Of a stretch of 14,237 nt of DNA, positions 7,609-13,777 are shown piece after piece (the first letter of the stretch is position 1; every line of letters starts with the position of its first letter). The DNA is from Oxalobacter formigenes (GTDB lineage: Bacteria > Pseudomonadota > Gammaproteobacteria > Burkholderiales > Burkholderiaceae_D), in NCBI GenBank assembly GCA_019424645.1, contig JAHYZB010000037.1:48814-63050 (forward strand). Direction: 5' to 3'. The position numbers and the translations under genes are program-made. A model generated the notes under the pieces. That model had not been told where the DNA came from, made no database searches, and saw only the letters and a list, made by a program, of their open reading frames with translations.

Positions 7609-8403
7609 ATGGAACTTCGCATTGCGACTTACAATATTCATAAAGGGTCTTCGATCGATCATCGGCCCATCATTCAGGAACTGAAAAGATCTATCCGGTC
7701 TTTGAGTGCCGATGTCGTTTTTCTCCAGGAAGTGCAGGGGCGCCATGATTTGCAGGTCAACCGGCAGGCGCTTTTATGGCAGGAACAGGGGCAACATGCC
7801 TATCTTGCCGGCGATTCGCTTTACTGTGCCTACGGGAAAAATTCCGTATACAACTACGGCCATCATGGTAATGCTTTGCTAAGCACTTATCCCATCGTTT
7901 CCCAGTTCAATAGGGATGTTTCAGACCATGCAATGGAGTCGCGGGGGATTTTGCATTGCGTATTGCAAACGCCGGAAACGAAGGTGTATTGTTACGTCAT
8001 TCATCTCGGGCTGTTCAATGCCAGCCGTATCCGCCAGACGCGTGCCCTGATCCGGACTGTACAGGAATCAGCACCAAAGGACGCTCCTGTCATTATTGCA
8101 GGTGATTTCAACGACTGGAACAATAAATTATCGGGTTTTCTGATGCGAACGCTGCAGGTCAAGGAAGTATTTGATGAGCTGGACATGAAACAAAATGGGA
8201 AAAGAAGCTATTTCCCACGATTGTCCGGCATGATTCCAAAACCGGTGGCCGCCAGAACCTTTCCGGCACTGTTTCCTTTTTTCAGACTTGACCGTATCTA
8301 TGTCCGCGGTTTTGAGGTCGATTCCGCCAGTGTGATGCAGGGGTCTCCCTGGACATCGCTGTCCGACCATGCGCCACTGGTCGCTTCCTTGCGGATCAAG
8401 TAA
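7609..8403 (+). CDS. Endonuclease/exonuclease/phosphatase-fold protein, YbhP-like
   Basis: A 264-residue single-domain member of the Mg-dependent EEP superfamily, which cleaves phosphodiester bonds in nucleic acids or lipids. The expected active-site residues are all present: Asn9 (TYNIHKG), Glu41 (FLQEVQ), His132 (VIHLGL), Asp166 and Asn168 (AGDFND), Asp228 (FRLDRIYV) and the terminal pair Asp253-His254 (LSDHAPL). No signal peptide or membrane segment, so presumably cytosolic. TAAGG sits 5 nt before the ATG. The cardiolipin synthase gene starts 3 nt after its stop, the same pairing as ybhP-clsB in E. coli, which suggests a role in phospholipid metabolism. The substrate is not known from the sequence. 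Confidence 0.9.
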   Translation: MELRIATYNIHKGSSIDHRPIIQELKRSIRSLSADVVFLQEVQGRHDLQVNRQALLWQEQGQHAYLAGDSLYCAYGKNSVYNYGHHGNALLSTYPIVSQFNRDVSDHAMESRGILHCVLQTPETKVYCYVIHLGLFNASRIRQTRALIRTVQESAPKDAPVIIAGDFNDWNNKLSGFLMRTLQVKEVFDELDMKQNGKRSYFPRLSGMIPKPVAARTFPALFPFFRLDRIYVRGFEVDSASVMQGSPWTSLSDHAPLVASLRIK

Positions 8404-8406
8404 GGA

Positions 8407-9573
8407 ATGCGCGTCGTCAATTACACATACGACAATCATCTCACGCTATTGCAAAATGGCGAGGATTTTTTTCCGGCCTTGCTTGAAGCGATTGAAAACG
8501 CGCATTCCGAGATTTATCTCGAGACGTATATTTTTTATCCGGATGAAGTCGGGCGCCGGGTTATCGATGCATTGAAAAAAGCGGTGACAAGAGGCGTTCA
8601 GGTGCATGTAATCCTTGACTGGCTGGGTACGGGACGCAAATTGTGCCATTTGTTGAACAGGGAGTTTCATGCGGCCGGAATCGAGTGCCACATATTCAAC
8701 CGGTGGTTCCGTCGCGGCTTCGTCCGCTTGCACCGGAAAATCTGCGTTGTCGACCATCTGATCGCTTTTGTCGGTGGCATCAACATCCTGAACGATTACC
8801 GTTATGACTATAACAAGAAAACGTTGTTGACATACCCGCGTCAGGATTTCGCCGTCCAGGTCGAGGGTCCTCTGGCGATGCGGATTTATCAGGAAGCCAT
8901 CCGGCTATGGGAGCAAACTGGCAAACAGACTTTGTGGGAACGTTTCGACCGGTATCGCGCCATTATCCGTACAAGGGAAAGATTCAAACGGGCAAAGACG
9001 GCAATCGCCGGATTTATTGTCAGGGACAATTTCCGGAACCGGCGTACCATTCAGCGAGCATATTTGCGTGCGATGGGTCAGGCTCGCAAACGCATCATAC
9101 TTGCGACACCGTACTTCGCACCCGGTCGGCGGTTTCGCAATGCGCTGGCTTCAGCTGCATCAAGAGGGGTCGAGGTTATCGTCTTGATCGGCAGTGGCGA
9201 ATTCTGGGTTCAGGATTCGGTTGCACAGTCTTTTTATCCCAAGCTGTTGAAAAGCGGGATTAAAGTGTTTGAGTACAACAAGACACAGTTTCACGGGAAA
9301 GTTGCCGTCATTGATGATGTCTGGGCAACCGTAGGTTCCAGCAATTGCGACGGTCTGTCCCTGTTTCTGAATCACGAGGCCAATGTCGTCGTCAGGGATG
9401 CCGATTTTGCCAAAACATTAAGGAAAGACATCGAGGCTGCCTTGTCGGAAGCCACCGAAATCTGTCCTGAGAGTTTTGCGAATCGCCCCTGGTACAAGCG
9501 TTTCTGGTATGGCACGGCGTTTCTCATTTATCGTTTTATCATGCGAATGATAACCTGGGGCGACTATACCTGA
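8407..9573 (+). CDS. clsB: Cardiolipin synthase, ClsB type (phospholipase D superfamily)
   Basis: Makes cardiolipin, and in E. coli ClsB also phosphatidylglycerol, by phosphatidyl transfer at the inner membrane. The 388 residues hold two HKD motifs: HRKICVVD (His109, Lys111, Asp116) and HGKVAVID (His296, Lys298, Asp303), each followed by the usual GG/GSSN region (VGGIN near 122-126, VGSSNCD near 309-315). There is no N-terminal double membrane segment as in ClsA, and the length fits ClsB. An amphipathic, aromatic C-terminus (about 361-388) may touch the membrane. The TAAGGA formed by the upstream stop codon supplies its ribosome site, so the pair is coupled. The third gene of the E. coli locus (ybhN) is absent; rnpB follows instead. 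Confidence 0.92.
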   Translation: MRVVNYTYDNHLTLLQNGEDFFPALLEAIENAHSEIYLETYIFYPDEVGRRVIDALKKAVTRGVQVHVILDWLGTGRKLCHLLNREFHAAGIECHIFNRWFRRGFVRLHRKICVVDHLIAFVGGINILNDYRYDYNKKTLLTYPRQDFAVQVEGPLAMRIYQEAIRLWEQTGKQTLWERFDRYRAIIRTRERFKRAKTAIAGFIVRDNFRNRRTIQRAYLRAMGQARKRIILATPYFAPGRRFRNALASAASRGVEVIVLIGSGEFWVQDSVAQSFYPKLLKSGIKVFEYNKTQFHGKVAVIDDVWATVGSSNCDGLSLFLNHEANVVVRDADFAKTLRKDIEAALSEATEICPESFANRPWYKRFWYGTAFLIYRFIMRMITWGDYT

Positions 9574-9580
9574 AACGCTT

Positions 9581-9610
9581 TTGGCATTGTCGCCATATTC
9601 CCTGTAAAAT
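9581..9610 (+). promoter_or_regulatory. Sigma-70 promoter of rnpB
   Basis: TTGGCA (9581-9586) and TAAAAT (9605-9610) are 18 nt apart and each match consensus at 5 of 6 positions. The start expected about 7 nt later (9617-9618) coincides with the 5' end of the RNase P RNA. It begins only 7 nt after the clsB stop. Confidence 0.8.
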
Positions 9611-9616
9611 AGTGAC

Positions 9617-9947
9617 TGAAGCAAGCCAGACAGCCGCCGGTTTCCAATGCCTTGCAAAGGAAACGGGAGGAAGGTCCGGACACCACAGGACAGGGTGACG
9701 GTTAACGGCCGTCCGCTGAAAACCGAGAGGGATAAGGCGAGGAACAGGGCCACAGAGACGAGCGTATTCAGTTACGGTGAAACGCGGCAACCTCCACCTG
9801 GTGCAATTCCAAATAGGCACGCTATGAGGCGGTCCGCGGAGCGTGCGGGTAGGAAGCTCGAGTGCAGGAGTAATCCTGTGCCTAGATGAATGGCTGTCAT
9901 AGTACCGTTTTCGGTACCGTAACAGAATCCGGCCTATCGGCTTGCTT
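9617..9947 (+). ncRNA. rnpB: RNase P RNA, bacterial type A
   Basis: The catalytic RNA that, with the RnpA protein, trims the 5' leaders of tRNA precursors. Conserved parts are visible in order. The P1 5' strand is AAGCAAGCC (9620-9628), paired with GGCTTGCTT (9939-9947). P3 is at about 9637-9666. The P4 5' strand region is GAGGAAGGTCCGG (9667-9679), followed by CAGGGTG. CCAAATAGG lies near 9809-9817. GGGTAGG (9847-9853) is the loop that binds tRNA CCA. P18 has a GTAA tetraloop (9864-9879). CCTAGATGAATGGCTGTC supplies the P4 3' strand. At about 330 nt it is shorter than E. coli (377). P12 is cut down to 3-4 bp (9763-9776), and a perfect 6-bp hairpin with a TTTT loop (9902-9917) lies where helix P19 occurs in some type A RNAs. 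It has its own promoter. Confidence 0.97.
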
Positions 9948-10000
9948 TATTTTTCTTCTTTTGCCTCCCTTTTTATTCTCTTCCCATTTTTCATTCTTCC
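9945..10000 (+). terminator. Pyrimidine tract at the end of rnpB, likely termination zone
   Basis: Directly after the P1 3' strand come 56 nt with only 5 purines, made of T runs and C patches. No GC-rich hairpin precedes it apart from the RNase P fold itself. Termination could use the T runs, or Rho on the unstructured, G-poor RNA; the sequence does not decide. Confidence 0.45.
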
Positions 10001-10174
10001 ATACATGTTTTTTAAGCTCGCGTTTATTGCTGAGTTGCGTTTACATAACCAAATGCAAAGTATTTGATTTTGTACAAACCCATGTATTTGCGTGAGAGAG
10101 TGCTTTCAATATGCCTTGTAAGTGATTCATTTATTTAATTATTTATTTTGCATCATGGAGCTTGATCATCGTCT

Positions 10175-10210
10175 AAGTCATTGACTTCATTAACAATTTT
10201 TCAATTTATT
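10175..10210 (+). promoter_or_regulatory. Possible second upstream promoter overlapping a palindrome
   Basis: AAGTCA-T-TGACTT (10175-10187) is a perfect palindrome. Inside it TTGACT (10181-10186) resembles a -35 (5 of 6), with TTTATT (10205-10210, 4 of 6) 18 nt further on. A bound dimer here would cover the -35. The -10 is weak, so this is a candidate only. Confidence 0.3.
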
Positions 10211-10222
10211 AACAAAAAGCCC

Positions 10223-10251
10223 TTGACCACGTATTAAGCATCTAATAAAGT
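10223..10251 (+). promoter_or_regulatory. Candidate main promoter of the mraZ/dcw operon
   Basis: TTGACC (10223-10228, 5 of 6) is followed after 17 nt by TAAAGT (10246-10251, 4 of 6). The start would fall near 10258, inside the GTG-box array, so a protein on the array would block initiation. An alternative -10, TATACT (10293-10298), lies downstream of the array but lacks a good -35. Confidence 0.5.
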
Positions 10252-10284
10252 GGGTAAAAGTGTGAAAAAGTGTGTATTTGTGGG
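10250..10284 (+). promoter_or_regulatory. Probable MraZ operator: four GTG(G/T)G boxes at 10-bp spacing
   Basis: GTGGG (10250-10254), GTGTG (10260-10264), GTGTG (10270-10274) and GTGGG (10280-10284) are separated by exactly 5 nt, which puts them on one face of the DNA. E. coli MraZ represses its own operon by binding TGGGN repeats with 5-nt spacers at the same place, so this fits autoregulation by the gene that starts 55 nt downstream. The two inner boxes read TGTG rather than TGGG. Confidence 0.8.
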
Positions 10285-10339
10285 GTAAATTTTATACTCC
10301 GGTGCTTCATTTGAAAGCAAATCATAAAGGATATTAACC

Positions 10340-10768
10340 GTGTTTCAGGGGGCTTCGTCAATCAGTCTGGATGCAAAAGGAAGGATGGTCATTCCTGCCA
10401 GGCATCGTGACGCGCTGTCACTTCAGTGTGACGGGCGTGTGACACTGACGCGTCATCCGCATGGTTGCCTTTTGTTTTTTCCGCGACCGGTCTGGGAGAA
10501 TCATCGCGAAAAGATTGCGGCATGGCCGATGTCTGCCCGTGCATGGCAAAGGATTTTTCTGGGAAGTGCTTCGGATGTGGAAATCGATTCGGCAGGACGG
10601 ATATTGATTGCGCCGGAATTGCGTCAGGCAGTGGGACTGACGAGAGATGTGATGTTGCTGGGAATGGGCAGTCATTTTGAAATCTGGGATGCATCCAGAT
10701 TGCAGGAAAACGAATCGGAAGCGATTGCGTCAGGGATGCCAGAGGCGTTACAGGATTTTTCATTTTAA
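10340..10768 (+). CDS. mraZ: Transcriptional regulator MraZ
   Basis: DNA-binding protein of the AbrB/SpoVT superfamily that forms a ring and represses the dcw operon it heads. The 142 residues hold the two expected repeats, DAKGRMVIPARHR (about 11-23) and DSAGRILIAPELR (about 83-95). The start is a GTG at 10340, chosen because AAAGGA lies 8 nt upstream and because MFQGASSISLDAKGR matches the family N-terminus. A GTG start may keep its level low. Its likely binding site, four GTG boxes, lies just upstream. rsmH follows after 12 nt. Confidence 0.96.
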   Translation: MFQGASSISLDAKGRMVIPARHRDALSLQCDGRVTLTRHPHGCLLFFPRPVWENHREKIAAWPMSARAWQRIFLGSASDVEIDSAGRILIAPELRQAVGLTRDVMLLGMGSHFEIWDASRLQENESEAIASGMPEALQDFSF

Positions 10769-10780
10769 GTGTCAGGGTGA

Positions 10781-11746
10781 ATGAACGTGCCGGAATTGAC
10801 TCATGATTCGGTATTGCTGAAAGAAGCAGTGGATGCTCTGGCGATAGAAGGCGAACGTATTGACGGGATTTTTATTGATGGAACGTTTGGCCGGGGAGGA
10901 CATAGCAGATTAATTCTAGAACGTTTGGGGGAAAAAGGGCGACTTATCGCATTCGACAAGGATCCGGAAGCGGTTTCTGTGGCGGAGAAAATAACTGATT
11001 CGCGTTTTGAAATAGTGCATACAAGTTTCGCGGATCTGGGCGAGGTTCTTGAAGAAAAGGGCATCGAGATGATTGACGGAATTTTACTGGATCTCGGTAT
11101 TTCATCGCCACAGGTAGAAGACGCTGCCCGCGGCTTTTCTTTTCGCCTGGAAGGGCCGCTCGATATGCGCATGGATTCCACCAGAGGATTGTCTGCGGCC
11201 GAATGGCTGGCAGTTGAAACGGAAGAAAAAATTGCGGAGGTAATTCATCAATATGGGGAAGAACGGTTTGCTTTTCAGATTGCAAAGGCGATTGTTGCTT
11301 GCCGGACCATCAAGCCCATTGATAGTACGAAACAACTTGCCGAAATCGTGGCAGGGGCAGTCAAGACTTTTGAAAAGGGCAAAAATCCGGCCACGCGCAC
11401 ATTTCAAGCTATACGGATTTTCATCAACAGAGAGCTTGAGGAACTGGAAATAGGCCTTCAGACCGCCTGGCAGCATTTGCGGCTGAATGGACGAATGTCG
11501 GTCATCAGTTTTCATTCCCTTGAAGACCGGATAGTGAAGAAATTTTTGTCAGGCAAGGCAACAGTGGACATGCCGGATCGTCGACTCCCGATCAGGGCGA
11601 TTGATCTGCCGCAGCCTGAAATGAAGTTACTGGGCAAGCAAAAACCCTCGAAAGCCGAAGTGAGCAGGAATGCACGCTCACGTTCGGCTATTTTGCGTAT
11701 TGCAACACGGGTTTCTTATGAGAATGGCGGGCGCAATGAAAATTAG
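10781..11746 (+). CDS. rsmH: 16S rRNA (cytosine-1402-N4)-methyltransferase RsmH (MraW)
   Basis: Methylates N4 of C1402 in the 30S decoding centre using S-adenosylmethionine. The 321-residue length is typical. The SAM site is FIDGTFGRGGHS (31-42) with FDKDP (58-62). Family motifs follow: LLDLGISSPQ (102-111), GFSFR and GPLDMRM (118-131), KNPATRTFQAIRIFINRE (201-218) and SFHSLEDR (243-250). AGGGTG precedes the ATG. The 3' end overlaps ftsL by 11 nt. Second gene of the dcw operon. Confidence 0.97.
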   Translation: MNVPELTHDSVLLKEAVDALAIEGERIDGIFIDGTFGRGGHSRLILERLGEKGRLIAFDKDPEAVSVAEKITDSRFEIVHTSFADLGEVLEEKGIEMIDGILLDLGISSPQVEDAARGFSFRLEGPLDMRMDSTRGLSAAEWLAVETEEKIAEVIHQYGEERFAFQIAKAIVACRTIKPIDSTKQLAEIVAGAVKTFEKGKNPATRTFQAIRIFINRELEELEIGLQTAWQHLRLNGRMSVISFHSLEDRIVKKFLSGKATVDMPDRRLPIRAIDLPQPEMKLLGKQKPSKAEVSRNARSRSAILRIATRVSYENGGRNEN

Positions 11747-12008
11747 ATTGCCCTTCATTCTGGCTGTGTTACTGGCGGTATCCGCCTTGTTGCTGGTTAA
11801 TTCCCAGTATCAGGCTCGAAAACTTTTTATGGCGCTGGAGTTTGCACAGACACAGACAAGGCAGCTGGAAATTGAATGGTCGCAATTGCAGTTGAAGCAG
11901 TCACAGTTGAGCAAACATGCGCGCATTGAGGAAAAAGCGGTAAACGAATTGAACATGATGCGGGTATCGCCTGCCAATACCCAATTTTTGAAAATGACAC
12001 CACCATGA
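11736..12008 (+). CDS. ftsL: Cell division protein FtsL
   Basis: Small bitopic inner-membrane protein that forms the FtsQLB complex and activates FtsWI at the septum. With the ATG at 11736 it has 90 residues: a short basic N-terminus (MKIRLP), one membrane helix (about 5-23) and a periplasmic coiled coil rich in Gln, Leu and Glu (about 28-75). The NSQYQARKLF stretch after the membrane helix resembles betaproteobacterial FtsL. In-frame ATGs at 11718 and 11724 would add 4-6 residues, and an ATG at 11670 would give an unlikely 112-residue form lying deep in rsmH. I prefer 11736 for its basic membrane start, although its GGCGGG ribosome site is weak. Its stop overlaps the ftsI start (ATGA, 12005-12008). 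Confidence 0.88.
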   Translation: MKIRLPFILAVLLAVSALLLVNSQYQARKLFMALEFAQTQTRQLEIEWSQLQLKQSQLSKHARIEEKAVNELNMMRVSPANTQFLKMTPP

Positions 12009-13777
12009 TACGCAATATGAAATTCATGAAAAATTCGCGTGTTGCTGCGGCAAAGGGGGTGTCTTTTTCTGCAAATCCGGAACTGAAGGTCAATTTGTCT
12101 CCCTGGCGTTCGCGGCTGGTGTTGTTCATGCTGTTTCTGGCATTTGCCGGTCTCATCGCCAGAGCATTGTGGCTTCAGGGAATTTCCACTGATTTTCTTC
12201 AGAAACAGGGTGAATCGCGATATGCAAGAACGCTCGAGTTGCCGGCGACCCGAGGCAAGATTCTCGACAGAAGCGGCCATGTACTGGCTTCCAGTGTACC
12301 GGTCAAGGCGATCTGGGCGATTCCTGAAGATGTTCTGACTCAACCGAAGGAAAAAATCAGCAAACTGGCTGCCTTGCTCGGCATGACTGAAAGCAGCCTT
12401 TACGCAAAACTGGATTCGGACAAAAGCTTTGTTTACCTGAAACGGCAGGTCGATAACGACGTGGCGGACGAGATCGTCAAGCTGGGAATTGCCGGTATCC
12501 AGACAAGAAAAGAATACAAGCGCTTCTATCCTGAAGGCGAAGTGATGGCTCACGTCGTCGGGTTTACCAACGTCGAGGATATCGGTCAGGAAGGGATTGA
12601 GCTGGCATCCCAGAATGTGCTGGCGGGCGAAAAGGGCAGCCGGCGGGTCATCAAGGACCGTCTGGGACATATTGTCGAGGATATGCGCGCCATCAAGGAA
12701 CCACTGGATGGCAAGGATCTGGTTTTATCCATCGACAGCAAGTTGCAATACATCGCCTATAAGTATTTGAGTGAAGCAGTCGAGAAACACAAGGCCAAGG
12801 CGGGCAGCGCCATCGTTCTGGATACGCATACCGGCGAAGTGCTGGCGATGGTGAATCTGCCGAGTTTCAATCCGAACGACAGGCGTCATCTGACCGGGGC
12901 ACAGTTGCGTAATCGCGCCATGACGGATACGTTCGAACCCGGTTCGATCATGAAACCTTTCCCGGTTGCGCTGGCACTGGAAAAAGGTATCGTCAAACCG
13001 ACTTCCATGATTGCTACCGGCAACGGCAAGTTGACGATCGGTACGGCGACGATCGGCGATACGCATTCGAACGGAACGATTTCAGTCGCGCAGGTCATCG
13101 AAAAATCATCCAATATCGGTACAGCGAAAATCGCATTGCAAATGCAGCCACTTGAAATGTGGGAAATGTTTACCTCCCTTGGTTTCGGGCAGCAGCCCCG
13201 TTTCGGTTTCCCTGGAGCGGTCGCCGGTCGGGTCAGACCTTATAAATCATGGCGTCCTATCGAACAGGCTACGATGAGTTACGGTCATGGTATCTCGGTT
13301 TCCCTGTTCCAGATTGCCCATTCCTACATGATCTTTGCGCGTAACGGCGATACGATTCCGCTTTCTTTCCTGAAGAGAAATGAAACACCGGCAGGGCAAC
13401 GGATCGTTTCGGAAAAAACAGCCACGGATATGCGCCAGATGCTTGAAATGGTGACAAGTGAACATGGAACAGCCCGTCGCGCGCAGGTTTCGGGTTACCG
13501 GGTTGCAGGTAAAACCGGAACGGCCTACAAGATCGAAAATGGCCGTTATGTCCGTAAATATGTCGGTTCCTTTGTCGGGTTTGCACCGGCTTCCGATCCA
13601 CGTGTCGTGATTGCTGTCATGATCGATGAACCGACAGCAGGTCATTACGGCGGAACGGTTGCAGGCCCGGTTTTCTCGGCTATTGCCGCGGATACCTTAA
13701 GAGCGATGAATGTTGCGCCAGACGCAAAATTTGAAGAAGTGCTGGCCGCAAACAAATTGGCGAAGGGGGGCATGTGA
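12005..13777 (+). CDS. ftsI: Peptidoglycan D,D-transpeptidase FtsI (PBP3)
   Basis: Class B penicillin-binding protein that cross-links septal peptidoglycan together with FtsW. The 590 residues have a cytoplasmic tail, one membrane helix (about 38-57), a pedestal domain (RGKILDRSG at 83-91) and the transpeptidase domain. The active site shows the three penicillin-binding motifs: SxxK with nucleophile Ser314 (S314-I-M-K317), SxN at 368-370 (SSN) and KTG at 503-505. The second residue of SxxK is Ile where E. coli PBP3 has Thr (STVK). The start at 12005 overlaps ftsL by 4 nt; Met5 or Met8 are alternatives. It overlaps murE by 1 nt (TGATG). Confidence 0.97.
   Translation: MIRNMKFMKNSRVAAAKGVSFSANPELKVNLSPWRSRLVLFMLFLAFAGLIARALWLQGISTDFLQKQGESRYARTLELPATRGKILDRSGHVLASSVPVKAIWAIPEDVLTQPKEKISKLAALLGMTESSLYAKLDSDKSFVYLKRQVDNDVADEIVKLGIAGIQTRKEYKRFYPEGEVMAHVVGFTNVEDIGQEGIELASQNVLAGEKGSRRVIKDRLGHIVEDMRAIKEPLDGKDLVLSIDSKLQYIAYKYLSEAVEKHKAKAGSAIVLDTHTGEVLAMVNLPSFNPNDRRHLTGAQLRNRAMTDTFEPGSIMKPFPVALALEKGIVKPTSMIATGNGKLTIGTATIGDTHSNGTISVAQVIEKSSNIGTAKIALQMQPLEMWEMFTSLGFGQQPRFGFPGAVAGRVRPYKSWRPIEQATMSYGHGISVSLFQIAHSYMIFARNGDTIPLSFLKRNETPAGQRIVSEKTATDMRQMLEMVTSEHGTARRAQVSGYRVAGKTGTAYKIENGRYVRKYVGSFVGFAPASDPRVVIAVMIDEPTAGHYGGTVAGPVFSAIAADTLRAMNVAPDAKFEEVLAANKLAKGGM

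Larger units (their letters stand above)
9948..10339. other. rnpB-mraZ intergenic region: AT-rich control region of the dcw cluster
   Basis: This 392-nt stretch holds no convincing gene. It contains the pyrimidine tract (9945-10000), an AT-rich block with near-repeats of TTTATT (about 10129-10150), a palindrome (10175-10187), two copies of ATTAACAA 19 nt apart (10189-10196 and 10208-10215), a promoter at 10223-10251, and four GTG(G/T)G boxes (10250-10284). The frame open from 9886 to 10095 starts inside rnpB and reads through the pyrimidine tract, so I do not count it. Confidence 0.6.

Noticed and set aside
9886..10095. A 69-codon open frame on the + strand rich in Phe, Leu and Ser
   Set aside because: It starts inside rnpB, and its hydrophobic look comes from the pyrimidine tract (TTT, CTT and TCC codons). 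No ribosome site.
11670..11735. Longer ftsL start at ATG 11670
   Set aside because: It would overlap rsmH by 77 nt and add a cysteine- and histidine-containing tail before the membrane helix, unlike FtsL proteins.
11810..12670. A 286-codon open frame on the - strand opposite ftsL and ftsI
   Set aside because: Antisense to two confidently identified dcw genes. The composition is erratic and no domain is visible.
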